A stretch of 64,000 bases of DNA from Sphingobacterium oryzagri (GTDB lineage Bacteria; Bacteroidota; Bacteroidia; Sphingobacteriales; Sphingobacteriaceae), in the NCBI RefSeq assembly GCF_028736175.1, contig NZ_CP117880.1, forward strand, positions 2,046,001 to 2,110,000, written 5' to 3'. Below the pieces are notes generated by a model that worked only from the letters and a program-made list of their open reading frames with translations, did no database searches and was not told where the DNA came from. Of this stretch, positions 9,377 to 19,596 are shown piece by piece; position 1 is the stretch's first letter; every line of letters begins with the position of its first letter. A program made the translations under genes and the position numbers.

Positions 9377-10713
9377 TGAGTAAGGTTTTATTGATTGACG
9401 ACGAGCAAAAGCTTCGCCAGCTCGTGGGGCGTATCATTGGCATCGAAGGTGAGGGATTTACCGTGTTAGAGGCGGAGAGTCTAAAGCAGGCTACGGCTGT
9501 GCTCACGCGTGAGGATATCGACGTGGTCATCTGTGATGTTAAGCTGCCCGACGGCAGCGGCCTGGATTTTATACCAACGATTAAAAAGTTGTGCCCTTTC
9601 TCGGAGATTATTTTGTTTACGGCATTTGGCAATATTCCAGATGGCGTGTTTGCGATCAAATCCGGTGCTTTTGACTACCTCACGAAAGGCGATGATAATT
9701 TAAAGATTGTACCGCTATTGCACCGCGCTGCAGAAAAAGTAGCTTTAGCCAAGCGTGTCGCTGTTTTGGAAGCAAAAACGATCAAAAAGTATGCGTTTGA
9801 TGCGGTGGTCGGGCAGTCTCCTGCCATCCAGCAGGCTATCACGCTCGCCAAAAAAGTTGCGCCTTTAGAAACGTCTGTACTATTGCTCGGCGAGACGGGT
9901 ACAGGTAAAGAGGTATTTGCCAATGCTATACATTATGAAAGTCCGCGGCAGCAAAAGAGTTTTGTAGCCATCAATTGCTCCGCTTTTAGTCGGGATTTGC
10001 TGGAAAGCGAACTATTTGGTTATCGCGCAGGAGCTTTTACAGGTGCAAAAGCTGATAAAAAGGGCTTGATCGAAGAAGCCGATAAAGGCACCTTGTTTCT
10101 TGACGAAATAGGCGAGATGGCCATTGATCTGCAAGCCAAATTACTCCGTTTATTAGAGTCTGGCGAATACCTTAAAATCGGTGATACCCGCCCCAGCAAG
10201 GTAAATATCCGGGTCATCGCAGCTACAAACCGCGTGCTCGAAGAAGAGATCGAAAAGGGTACTTTTCGTGCAGATTTGTATTATCGCTTAGCTACATTCC
10301 GCTTGGCTTTGCCGCCGTTGCGCGAGCGGATGGAAGATATACCTGCCATTGCGCAAATTTTTGCGCAGCGTTTTGGTCTTAAAATAGGACGTAGAGAAAT
10401 GACGCTCAGCACGGAATTTATTGCTGCTTTAAAACAATATTCCTGGAAGGGAAACATCCGCGAACTAAAAAATTGTATTGAGCGCAGTGTCATTGTCGCA
10501 GAAGACACACGACTAACTATACAAGATCTACCCCAGGAAATCATGCAGCAACGGCCCGATGGGGCAGCTACATTCGCTTTAGCCGCGGTGGAACGCGCGC
10601 ATATCCAAAAAGTATGGACACTTACGCGTGGTAACAAAACGGAAACCGCACGCTTGCTAGAAATAGGCTTGTCTACTTTGTATAGAAAGCTGGAGGAATA
10701 TGGCTTACGCTAA
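9376..10713 (+). CDS. Sigma-54-dependent response regulator (NtrC family)
   Basis: From the ATG at 9376 the protein is 445 aa; a longer reading from 9346 would overlap the kinase by 31 bp and lacks support. Domains are an N-terminal receiver with Asp54, an AAA+ domain with Walker A GETGTGKE and the sigma-54-contacting GAFTGA at residues 219-224, and a C-terminal Fis-type helix-turn-helix. It stands where the OmpR-type KdpE stands in enterobacteria. It probably activates the kdp operon from an upstream enhancer. Confidence 0.94.
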   Translation: MSKVLLIDDEQKLRQLVGRIIGIEGEGFTVLEAESLKQATAVLTREDIDVVICDVKLPDGSGLDFIPTIKKLCPFSEIILFTAFGNIPDGVFAIKSGAFDYLTKGDDNLKIVPLLHRAAEKVALAKRVAVLEAKTIKKYAFDAVVGQSPAIQQAITLAKKVAPLETSVLLLGETGTGKEVFANAIHYESPRQQKSFVAINCSAFSRDLLESELFGYRAGAFTGAKADKKGLIEEADKGTLFLDEIGEMAIDLQAKLLRLLESGEYLKIGDTRPSKVNIRVIAATNRVLEEEIEKGTFRADLYYRLATFRLALPPLRERMEDIPAIAQIFAQRFGLKIGRREMTLSTEFIAALKQYSWKGNIRELKNCIERSVIVAEDTRLTIQDLPQEIMQQRPDGAATFALAAVERAHIQKVWTLTRGNKTETARLLEIGLSTLYRKLEEYGLR

Positions 10714-10873
10714 AATTGGTTTTTTAGTTGTTTTCCTTCGTTTAATGAAACGTTGATGATGTTGATCGCGAAGCATCTGTTGAAGCTTGCGTTCACAACT
10801 TCACAACTTCTCAAAGCGGTATAAAACGGTCCTTGGATTCGAGGGCGTGATCGGATGATGAGTACTTGTTATT

Positions 10874-11246
10874 GACCTCAGCGAGGTCATATATTTATAG
10901 CAAAAGATGGTGATTTTGTTTTCGACTCCGGCGGAGTCGTATGTCGCTATTGTCCCTTTCCGGGACGGGGACTTCCTTTTGAAGGCCAAAAGGAAGCAAA
11001 AGCCTTTTGTTTCATCGAGGCGATTTGTCGCACCATCCTTTCCGCACAAGCCAATTGCCGCTCAGGCTAGAAATCTTGATAAAAAATCTTTTTGTTTTTT
11101 TATCAAGATTTCTCATGCCTTCCCATCGCACAACCTGCGTCAATTGCTTGTTTTCCATCGCTTGATGAAACGTTGATGACGTTAATCGCGTAGCGTTTAT
11201 TGACGCTTGCATTCACAATTTCGCATGGCGATAATCTATTGTTTTT
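10874..11246 (+). repeat. Repeat unit A1
   Basis: It contains four hairpins: GACCTC/GAGGTC at 10874-10888, CGACTCC/GGAGTCG at 10923-10939, CTTCCTTTTG/CAAAAGGAAG at 10972-10996, and an 18-bp stem (AGAAATCTTGATAAAAAA and its complement) at 11069-11113. It ends with the shared CATCGCTTGATGAAACG tail. Confidence 0.9.
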
Positions 11247-11610
11247 GACCTCAGCGAGGTCATATATTTATAGCAAAAGATGGTGATTTTGTTTTCGACT
11301 CCGGCGGAGTCGTATATCGCTATTGTCCCTTTCCGGGACGGGGACTTCCTTTTGAAGGCCAAAAGGAAGCAAAAGCCTTTTGTTTCATCGAGGCGATCTG
11401 TCGCACATATCCCTCGCGCACAAGCCAATTGCCGCGCAGGCTAGAAATTGTTATAAAAAATCCTTTTGTATTTTTTTATAACAATTTCTCATGCCTTCCC
11501 ATCGCGCAACCTGCGTCAATTGCTTGTTTCCCATCGCTTGATGAAACGTTGATGACGTTATTTTAATGGCGTTTAATGTCGCGAGCGTTCACAATTTCGG
11601 AAATCGATCT
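11247..11610 (+). repeat. Repeat unit A2
   Basis: It is nearly identical to unit A1, including the three 5' hairpins. The long stem at 11443-11489 differs: AGAAATTGTTATAAAAAA pairs with TTTTTTATAACAATTTCT, so both arms have changed relative to A1. Confidence 0.9.
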
Positions 11611-12148
11611 TTAAATCAAACGGCCTTGGATTCGACTGCGTGATCGCGAATGGTAATAACCGTTAAAAAGCATCCGCTGTTTGAGCGTAGCGAGTTTCGG
11701 ATGGTTTAGGTTATTAGTGTTCGTGATAGCATTAAGAATCCTAGCCTTGATTTTTTTGCTTCCTTTTTTTATCAAGAAAAAAAGGAAGGCCTTGCCGCGG
11801 CGAGCGGCGGAGAGGTTTGTGGGAGGGGAAAGAAGTCGTATTTATTACGCTTATTTTGTCCCTCGCCGGGGCGGGGCAATACTTTTTGTCTGGACACAAA
11901 AAGTATTTAAAAAAGTCCTTGTTTCATCTAGGCGATCTGTCGCACATATCCCTCGCGCACAAGCAAATTGCCGCGCAGGCTAGAAATCTTGATAAAAAAT
12001 CTTTTTGTTTTTTTATCAAGATTTCTCATGCCTTCCCATCGCACAACCTGCGTCAATTGCTTGTTTCCCATCGCTTGATGAAACCTTGATGATGTTAATC
12101 GCGTAGCGTTTATTGACGTTTGTGTTCACAACGCTGCATAGCGAATAT
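11611..12148 (+). repeat. Repeat unit B1
   Basis: B-type 5' half: the CATCCG/CGGATG hairpin enclosing GAGCGTAGCGAG, then CTTCCTTTTTTT/AAAAAAAGGAAG, then the GCCGCGGCGAGCGGC block and AATACTTTTTGT/ACAAAAAGTATT. The shared 3' half has a long stem at 11982-12026 of the same sequence type as in A1. Confidence 0.9.
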
Positions 12149-12740
12149 TTAAATCAAACGGCCTTGGATTCGACTGCGTGATCGAGAACGGTAATAACCG
12201 TTAAAAAGCATCCGCTGTTTGAGCGTAGCGAGTTTCGGATGGTTTAGGTTATTAGTGTTTGAGATAGCATAAAGAATCCTAGCCTTGATTTTATGGACTC
12301 TTGTTTTTTTTTTGTGTCCATGAGCTCCTTACAGTCGGTTTTTGCTTCCTTTTTTTATCAAGAAAAAAAGGAAGGCCTTGCCGCGGCGAGCGGCGGAAAG
12401 GTTTGTGCGAAGGGAAAAAAATGTTTCGACACCCTTTTTTGTCCCTCGCCGGGACAGGGCAATACTTTTTGTCTGGACACAAAAAGTATTCAAAAAAGTC
12501 CTTGTTTCATCGAGGCGATTTGTCGCACGAATCCTCGCTCACAAGCCAATTGCCGCGCAGGCTAGAATGACAGGTCAAATTTTTTTTGAATAAATTTGAC
12601 CTATAATCCTTATGCCTTCCCATCGCACAACCCGCGTCAATTGCTCGTTTCCCATCGCTTGATGAAACGTTGCTGCCGTTGTTCGCAAGCGTTTATTAAC
12701 GCAGGCGTTCACAACGCTGCATAGCGATTATAAAATAGTT
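12149..12740 (+). repeat. Repeat unit B2
   Basis: It is like B1 with an insert between the AAGAATCC stretch and the poly-T hairpin (TTTATGGACTC..GAGCTCCTTACAG). The variable stem at 12572-12602 has an unrelated sequence (AGGTCAAATTT with AAATTTGACCT), although its flanks are conserved. Confidence 0.9.
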
Positions 12741-13106
12741 GACCTCAGCGAGGTCATATATTTATAGCAAAAGATGGTGGTCTTGTTTTCGACTCCAGCG
12801 GAGTCGTATATCGCTATTGTCCCTCGCCGGGAGGGGGACTTCCTTTTGAAGGCCAAAAGGAAGCAAAAGCCTTTTGTTTCATCTAGGCGATTTGTCGCAC
12901 AAATCCTTCGCGCACAAGCCAATTGCCGCTCAGGCTAGAAATTATTATAAAAAAAATTGTGAAGATTTTTTTATAACAATTTCTAATGCCTTCCCTGCAC
13001 ACGACCGGCGTCAATTGCTCGTTTCCCATCGCTTGATGAAACGTTGATGACGTTATTCGAATAGCGTTGGATAACGCGAGTGCTCACAACCTCGCAAAGC
13101 GAACAT
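12741..13106 (+). repeat. Repeat unit A3
   Basis: A-type unit with GACCTCAGCGAGGTC at its start. The long stem at 12937-12984 is of the A2 sequence type with one mismatch. The shared tail reads CACACGACCGGCGTC instead of CGCACAACCTGCGTC. Confidence 0.88.
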
Positions 13107-13500
13107 TTAAATCAAACGGCCTTGGATTCGACTGCGTGATCGAGAACGGTAATAACCGTTAAAAAGCATCCGTTGTTTGAGCGTAGCGAGTTTCGGATGG
13201 TTTAGGCTATTCACATACGGGATAGCCCTAAGAATCCCAGCCTTGATTTTATGGACTTTTATTTGTTTTTTGTGTCCATGAGCTCCTTACAGTCGGTTTT
13301 TGCTTCCTTTTTTTATCAAGAAAAAAAGGAAGGCCTTGCCGCGGCGAGCGGCGGAAAGGTTTGTGCGAAGGGAAAAATACCACATGTATTTGTTAGCACC
13401 TTTTGTCCCTCAACCATCACTTCTTTTTTTATTGAGAAGTCGTTCGCTAAAACAAGACGAACGAATATCTATTATCTCCAAATTTCGGAGGGGTGATTAG
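13107..13500 (+). repeat. Repeat unit B3, truncated at its 3' end
   Basis: The 5' half matches B2 closely up to about 13378. After that the sequence departs and the common 3' half (variable stem and tail) is missing. The array therefore ends with an incomplete unit. Confidence 0.85.
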
Positions 13501-13510
13501 GGCGGGCAAC

Positions 13511-13543
13511 AAAAAAATCCTGAAGCGGGGAACTTCAGGATTT
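13511..13543 (-). terminator. Rho-independent terminator of the BCCT gene
   Basis: On the minus strand an 11-bp stem (AAATCCTGAAG with its complement, 7-nt loop) is followed by seven T. It lies about 135 bp past the stop of the BCCT transporter. Confidence 0.85.
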
Positions 13544-13677
13544 ATCAAACCAATTATTAACCTAAATTATGAAATTATGAAATTTTTAATCTGCTATTTG
13601 CTATTTAAAACGAACAGCATCTCGTCTTCGTATAATTACTTAGGTCGTTTAACATTTTTTAACAAAAGACGATCTTT

Positions 13678-15708
13678 TTATGATGTAGGATCTTCCCGTA
13701 GATTTTGACCAAGAAATATTTCGTTTTTCTGATCAGATGATAGCGCGATAAAGCGTTCGTAATGCTTTAGCACATCGCTGATCATCTCATTTTTTGTGAA
13801 ATATTGTATATCATATCCCGCTCTGTTATCGCCGAAATACGTATGTGGCACGTAGGTTTGTTCATCCAAAATATCCGGAGCATTATCTTCATTGCGTAGG
13901 TAGTCGGATACGTTTTTCGACTGATTTTTAACCCCGTAAATAAAATCAGACATATTTTCGTGCTGTATTTTTATTTCTACGTAGTAAGGCGATTGCTGTA
14001 GCGAACTGGCCAGTTCGGCGATGATGCCATTCTCTTCAAAGGCCAATTTTAATTCTTCAAATGCTGGTTTGATCGTCTGCGCGAGGTATTGGTTGACGTC
14101 CTTCTTTTTATGATAAGATACAATACGCTCCAATCGCTCTTTCCAAAACGCGCCAGACCAACTGTGCGTCGAGTGTGAGAGTGGCCGATCGTAATATTCA
14201 GAATCGATAAGCAATCCTTTAATTAGGCTGTAGCAAAAGAGTAACATGATAATAGCAAATGGCAAGGCCGTGATCAGCGTCATGGTCTGCAAGGATTGCA
14301 GTCCGCCCGCATTCAACAACACCAAGGATACGATAGCCAACATCGCTCCCCAAAAGCTAAGTTGCCATTTGGGCGAATTCGTCGCGTTGTTGCTTGATAT
14401 ATTATTCATGACGTAGATGCCGGAATCTGCAGATGTTACGAAGAAAATGAAGATAATAAATAGCGAGAAAACACTAACAGCCTGCGAAAACGGGAAGTAT
14501 TCGAAAAATTTAAACAACAACAGATCTGCCTGATCGATCATCGCCGTGATAGCACCGTTTGACTGCTGGTCTAACCAGATGGCGCTGTTGCCAAAAAAGC
14601 TCATCCATATGAAATTGAACAAGGTAGGAATCAATAAAACAGCTCCTATAAACTCCCTTATTGTTCTGCCTTTGGATATCTTGGCGATAAATAAGCCTAC
14701 GTAAGGTGACCAGGATATCCACCAAGCCCAATACAAGATCGTCCAGTTAAAAAACCATTCTTGTCGCTCAGGTTCGTAGGCGTGCGTATTGAAAGTAAGA
14801 TTAAAAAAGGCGTTAATGTAGTAACCTACACCTTCCGACAGACTTCCAAACAAGTAGGTGGTCGGGCCAAATACCAGCACAAAGAGCAACAGCAACAACG
14901 CGCCCACGATGTTTAACTGACTGAGGTATTTAACGCCTTTGGTCACACCAGACGTGGCTGAAAGAATGGATATGGTCATAATGACCAATACAATAATAAC
15001 CTGATAAGTAAAGCTTGCTTCGGGCAATATACCAATGTGTACCAACCCTGCGCTTAGTTGCATCACACCAAAACCGAGTGTAGTTGTTATACCAAAAAAA
15101 GTACTGCAAAGTGCAAACATATCAATCACGTCGCCAGATCGCCCATTGATTTTGTCTTTTAGTAAAGGATAAAAACAGCTGCGTAATGATAAAGGAAGGC
15201 GATACCGATAAGTAAAGTAACCCAAACTTAAGCCGACAACGCCGTAAATTGCCCAGGCATGAATGCCCCAGTGAAAAAATGTATATAGTTGGGCATCTTT
15301 CGCGCGTTGCTCCAGCGATAAACCGGCAACCGATGGATCAGCGTAATGTGAAATCGGTTCGGCAACGCTAAAATACATCAGGCCGATACCCATCCCTGCG
15401 GCAAAAAGCATGGCTATCCAGGAGAAAAAAGAAAATTCTGGTTTGGAATCATTCGCACCTAACTTGATGTTACCATATTTGCTGAAAAACAGGAACAGTA
15501 GAAAGAAAACAAACAGTGTAACCACCAATACATACAACCAATTCAGGTTATGAAACAAGATGTTTTTAACGATAGAAAGATAATGTTCCGTTTGAGTAGG
15601 AAATAACACCGAAAGTACAGAGGTGCCAACAATAAACAGTAGACTGGGAATGATGATTCCCGGTACAAACGTCGTTTTCAAATTTTTCAAAATAGCGTTT
15701 AGCTGCAT
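13678..15708 (-). CDS. BCCT-family transporter (choline/betaine type)
   Basis: This 676-aa inner-membrane transporter has about 12 hydrophobic segments and the BCCT signature around TILYWAWWISWSPYVGLF. BCCT carriers take up choline, glycine betaine or carnitine, coupled to H+ or Na+. A cytoplasmic C-terminal extension of roughly 170 residues follows the last helix, as in BetT-type proteins, where it senses osmotic stress. No betaine-synthesis genes are adjacent, so the substrate is open. Confidence 0.9.
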   Translation of the reverse strand: MQLNAILKNLKTTFVPGIIIPSLLFIVGTSVLSVLFPTQTEHYLSIVKNILFHNLNWLYVLVVTLFVFFLLFLFFSKYGNIKLGANDSKPEFSFFSWIAMLFAAGMGIGLMYFSVAEPISHYADPSVAGLSLEQRAKDAQLYTFFHWGIHAWAIYGVVGLSLGYFTYRYRLPLSLRSCFYPLLKDKINGRSGDVIDMFALCSTFFGITTTLGFGVMQLSAGLVHIGILPEASFTYQVIIVLVIMTISILSATSGVTKGVKYLSQLNIVGALLLLLFVLVFGPTTYLFGSLSEGVGYYINAFFNLTFNTHAYEPERQEWFFNWTILYWAWWISWSPYVGLFIAKISKGRTIREFIGAVLLIPTLFNFIWMSFFGNSAIWLDQQSNGAITAMIDQADLLLFKFFEYFPFSQAVSVFSLFIIFIFFVTSADSGIYVMNNISSNNATNSPKWQLSFWGAMLAIVSLVLLNAGGLQSLQTMTLITALPFAIIMLLFCYSLIKGLLIDSEYYDRPLSHSTHSWSGAFWKERLERIVSYHKKKDVNQYLAQTIKPAFEELKLAFEENGIIAELASSLQQSPYYVEIKIQHENMSDFIYGVKNQSKNVSDYLRNEDNAPDILDEQTYVPHTYFGDNRAGYDIQYFTKNEMISDVLKHYERFIALSSDQKNEIFLGQNLREDPTS

Positions 15709-15923
15709 AGTTTTTGTTTGTGAAGAACTGTTTCTTCCATCTCAACTAACGATCGAGACCTGCGTTTGTTCTTTCTAAAAGAAAATATAAATGGACGCTG
15801 CAAGTGACAGTTTAGCCGGATAGCGTTGCAACAGGCCATGGTAAGGAAAGTGTCACGATGCCGTTAGTCGATTGTGTGAAAATAAGTCTCGTTGAAATCG
15901 AGTATTCTTTCCTTTAAAGAGTG

Positions 15924-15954
15924 CAAAGGTATAAAAAAAGGATAATTTTGGCAA
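15924..15954 (-). promoter_or_regulatory. Bacteroidota-type promoter for the BCCT gene
   Basis: Read on the minus strand, TTGC is followed by 19 bp and TACCTTTG, matching the -33 TTG / -7 TAnnTTTG pattern. It implies a 5' leader of about 200 nt. Nothing else is recognised in the interval up to the gene. Confidence 0.6.
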
Positions 15955-15998
15955 GTTTCCCTCGTATTTATCAAATATTGCCTCATCGGTCATCTAAC

Positions 15999-16037
15999 AA
16001 AAAGCCGCTCACAGCACTAGGCTGTGAACGGCTTTTT
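15999..16037 (-). terminator. Terminator after metY-hom
   Basis: A 16-bp stem with one mismatch (AAAAAGCCG.TCACAG and its complement, 7-nt loop) is flanked by A and T runs. It lies 25 bp past the hom stop and may stop transcription in both directions. Confidence 0.85.
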
Positions 16038-16062
16038 AGGCGTATTCCAAAAAAATGTTGCC

Positions 16063-17244
16063 TTATAGCACTTCGGCAATAAAGTTGCCAGCTTGGTTGA
16101 TTAGATCGCGCTTCGCAATAATCTCTCGCAGATTTATTCTACCAGTTACATATTTAAAATCTTGTCCATAGAAGCGCTCGGTGATGCTTTCAAACTGAAT
16201 TTTTTGCAGAAGCTCGTCATCTTCGTAGCGGAAATACACATTCAACTCGTAGTCTGCGCTGTATTGCAATTGTCCAGCTTCAAGGTGCTTTTTATATTCA
16301 TAACGGTAACCATAGCGTAAGGCCGTGATATCAGATAGTACCGCCGAACCCGTCGGGTGGCCACCTGCGCCCTTTCCATAAAAAAACTGCTCATCGGCAA
16401 ATGCCGCCTTAACCAGTACACCATTGTTCTCGTTTTCTACATTGTACAAAATGTTATCCGGGCGAACAAACTTAGGCAATACATACAGTACCACTTGGTT
16501 GTTGGCAATCTCTTTGGCCAGCGGCAGTAATTTTATTTTATACCCTTTTTCTTTCGCGAAGCGAATATCTTGGTCGGCCAGCTTATCAATACCGAGGTTC
16601 AATATAGTCTCCGGATCAACGTAAATACCGTAAGCATGTGAGGCCACAATTGCCAGCTTATATTTCGGATCGTAACCACCGACATCCAGCGTCGGGTCTG
16701 TCTCCGCAAATCCCAGTTCCTGCGCCTTTTTCAATGCCGCGTCATAGCTTTGCCCTTCGTTAAATATTTTAGAAAGGATATAATTGGATGAACCATTAAA
16801 AATACCGCTTACCGAATGCAGCAGTTCATTGTCATAGTATTCTTCCAGGTTTCGGATAATCGGAATACTTCCACATACAGCGCCCTCGTACAGCAGCGAG
16901 GTGCCGTGTTCATGCTGTATCTCGGCTAGTTCTTCCAAATGTGTAGCGATCATCTTCTTATTGGCCGAAACCACGTTTTTCCCCGAGCTAAGTGCACGCT
17001 TCGTGAACGCAAAGGCCGCATCTGCATCATCAATAAGCTCAACCACCGTATTGATCTGCGGGTCGGCTAAGATCGCTTCCGGATCCGTGCTGAACAGCTC
17101 TGCCGGTAGGCTTCTTTTTTTGTCGGCATTCTTGATGACGAATTTTTTGATTTCCAGGTTTAACTTTTTTGTTTTTATAATATCATATAGGCCTTGTCCC
17201 ACGACGCCGAAGCCGAACATGCCTATGATTAATTTCTCACTCAT
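16063..17244 (-). CDS. hom: Homoserine dehydrogenase
   Basis: This 393-aa enzyme reduces aspartate semialdehyde to homoserine, the branch point to Met and Thr. The N-terminal Rossmann motif GFGVVGQG is followed by VVSANKKM and the catalytic-domain stretch GIFNGSSNYILSK. The family's EGAVCGSIPII segment is present. The C-terminus is short, with at most a small ACT-like end. It follows metY by 63 bp, so both are read from the SAM-riboswitch leader. Confidence 0.95.
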   Translation of the reverse strand: MSEKLIIGMFGFGVVGQGLYDIIKTKKLNLEIKKFVIKNADKKRSLPAELFSTDPEAILADPQINTVVELIDDADAAFAFTKRALSSGKNVVSANKKMIATHLEELAEIQHEHGTSLLYEGAVCGSIPIIRNLEEYYDNELLHSVSGIFNGSSNYILSKIFNEGQSYDAALKKAQELGFAETDPTLDVGGYDPKYKLAIVASHAYGIYVDPETILNLGIDKLADQDIRFAKEKGYKIKLLPLAKEIANNQVVLYVLPKFVRPDNILYNVENENNGVLVKAAFADEQFFYGKGAGGHPTGSAVLSDITALRYGYRYEYKKHLEAGQLQYSADYELNVYFRYEDDELLQKIQFESITERFYGQDFKYVTGRINLREIIAKRDLINQAGNFIAEVL

Positions 17245-17307
17245 TTTTTTGGTATATCTAATCGTTTATTGTTTTCTCTTTTACTTTATTATAACAGGGT
17301 GTTTTCT

Positions 17308-18621
<1,314 letters not shown>

Positions 18622-18740
18622 CTATTTTTCGTTTATAAATTGTGTACACGCTATCCTTGTGGGGGTGTTGGTCGTTCGCTAAGCAGATCGTCTTGCAGGG
18701 CGGGGGAGCGTTTGCACCCGTTGCAGCAGATCGTGAACGA

Positions 18741-18848
18741 CTAGCGCATTCGCGTAGAAAGCGGCTGGCAGCAAGAGTGCGAAATCGCGGTATTGCGCAC
18801 GAACGGAATATTGGATAAGAAAGATGTACGTTGTTTTTGTGCTGTCAT
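18741..18848 (-). CDS. 35-aa leader ORF in metY leader, adjacent Cys codons
   Basis: A 35-codon ORF starts about 20 nt after the riboswitch expression-platform hairpin and ends 125 nt before metY. It encodes SHSCCQPLSTRMR at its end, with two consecutive Cys codons. Just after its stop, GTCGTTC pairs with GAACGAC some 60 nt later, enclosing the rest of the leader. The arrangement is like a cysteine-sensing leader peptide. No good ribosome-binding site is visible, so translation is unproven. Confidence 0.5.
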   Translation of the reverse strand: MTAQKQRTSFLSNIPFVRNTAISHSCCQPLSTRMR

Positions 18849-18869
18849 TGTCTTTTGTTATTTATATGC

Positions 18870-18977
18870 TCCAAGATGATATTATCTTGGACAGGAATTG
18901 GCACCTTTTCAAGCGTACTTGAAGGTTGCCAGTGGGTCATCGAGCCAGTCTCTCGCCACTTCTTTATAAATCAAGAC
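18870..18977 (-). ncRNA. SAM-I (S-box) riboswitch
   Basis: The minus strand reads AAGTGGCGAGAGACTGGC, then TCGATGACCCACTGGCAACC, and after a small stem AAGGTGCCAATTCCTG: the conserved S-box core. The P1 5' strand TCTTG can pair with CAAGA at the 3' end. That CAAGA also pairs with a downstream ATCTTGG (hairpin 18870-18891). The two pairings exclude each other, as expected for an expression platform. It lies in the metY-hom leader. Confidence 0.92.
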
Positions 18978-19026
18978 CTAGCCTATGGAAGGTGTTGATT
19001 AGTGTACACGATTATGTGTACGCTGG

Positions 19027-19057
19027 CAAATATAGGTGTTTTTACAGATAATGCCAA
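19027..19057 (-). promoter_or_regulatory. Promoter of metY-hom leader
   Basis: On the minus strand TTGG, 19 bp, then TATATTTG: a close match to the Bacteroidota -33/-7 consensus. The predicted start lies about 40-50 nt before the riboswitch. An imperfect inverted repeat AGTGTACAC..GTGTACGCT follows at about 19000-19024. Confidence 0.7.
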
Positions 19058-19075
19058 TTCTTTTTTTAGATCCAT

Positions 19076-19108
19076 AAAAAAAGCCCCGTCACAGATGATG
19101 GGGCTTTT
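19076..19108 (-). terminator. Terminator of the tRNA-Phe cluster
   Basis: AAAAGCCCC and GGGGCTTTT flank a 12-nt loop and are followed by T residues on the minus strand, directly after the last tRNA. Confidence 0.85.
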
Positions 19109-19110
19109 GG

Positions 19111-19183
19111 TGGTGCCAGCTGGATTCGAACCAGCGACACAAGGATTTTCAGTCCTTTGCTCTACCAACTGAGCTATGGCACC
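19111..19183 (-). tRNA. tRNA-Phe(GAA), copy 3
   Basis: A 73-nt cloverleaf with acceptor GGTGCCA/TGGCACC, anticodon stem GGACTGAAAATCC (anticodon GAA) and T-arm GGTTCGAATCC. Here CCA is encoded by the genome after the discriminator A. Confidence 0.97.
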
Positions 19184-19224
19184 GCTAAGTTTTTTTTGAT
19201 CTGTTACTTATCAGATTTTTGGGG

Positions 19225-19297
19225 TGGTGCCAGCTGGATTCGAACCAGCGACACAAGGATTTTCAGTCCTTTGCTCTACCAACTGAGCTATGGCACC
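19225..19297 (-). tRNA. tRNA-Phe(GAA), copy 2
   Basis: Identical to the neighbouring copy over all 73 nt. The 3' CCA is not encoded (CCC follows). The roughly 41-nt spacers between the copies are themselves similar and can form a small hairpin (ATCTG..CAGAT). Confidence 0.97.
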
Positions 19298-19339
19298 GCT
19301 AAGTTTTTGTTTTGCATCTGTTACTTTCAGATGTTAAGG

Positions 19340-19412
19340 TGGTGCCAGCTGGATTCGAACCAGCGACACAAGGATTTTCAGTCCTTTGCTCTACCAACTG
19401 AGCTATGGCACC
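19340..19412 (-). tRNA. tRNA-Phe(GAA), copy 1
   Basis: First transcribed of three identical copies. The repeat of gene plus spacer shows recent tandem duplication. Confidence 0.97.
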
Positions 19413-19571
19413 TTTTGCAATAACCGTTATTCCTTTATTGCGTTGCAAATCTAGGTTCTTTTTTTGAATTCTAAAACTTTTGCTGTAATTATTTTCAGGA
19501 GCCGAATCAACTGATTGATTTTGATCGAGATAAAATTACACCAAATAAACACTGTAAAAGCGCAAATACGC

Positions 19572-19579
19572 TATCTTTG
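19572..19579 (+). promoter_or_regulatory. -7 promoter element of mnmA
   Basis: TATCTTTG matches TAnnTTTG and lies 17 bp before the mnmA start, giving a very short leader. No clear TTG was found at the -33 position. Confidence 0.55.
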
Positions 19580-19596
19580 CACTTCACAAAATTATT

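Larger units (their letters stand above)
10714..13500 (+). repeat. Tandem hairpin-rich repeat array, order A-A-B-B-A-B
   Basis: About 2.8 kb between the kdp regulator and the BCCT transporter consists of long repeats of two types in one orientation. A units (about 365 bp) begin with palindrome GACCTCAGCGAGGTC; B units (about 540-590 bp) begin near AAATCAAACGGCCTTGG. Both share a 3' half: a GTCCC-rich stretch, CACAAGCCAATTGCCGC, a variable long stem, CATGCCTTCCC, then CATCGCTTGATGAAACGTTGATGACGTT. A decayed partial unit precedes the first full one (10720-10873). Open frames in it are low-complexity shadows of the repeats. Function is unknown; structured RNA or a non-autonomous mobile repeat are the main options. 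Confidence 0.9.

Noticed and set aside
10907..13500. Many open frames of 60-100 codons in the repeat array, with Lys/Arg-rich and Phe-rich translations
   Set aside because: They follow the repeats in several frames and both strands, cross hairpins, and begin at arbitrary ATGs; the pattern is nucleotide-level structure, not protein.
10714..13500. CRISPR-like array
   Set aside because: Units are 365-590 bp with internal hairpins and no short repeat/unique spacer pattern; no cas genes are in the window.
19157..19423. 88-codon plus-strand frame over the tRNA-Phe cluster
   Set aside because: It is an antisense reading of the three identical tRNA genes.
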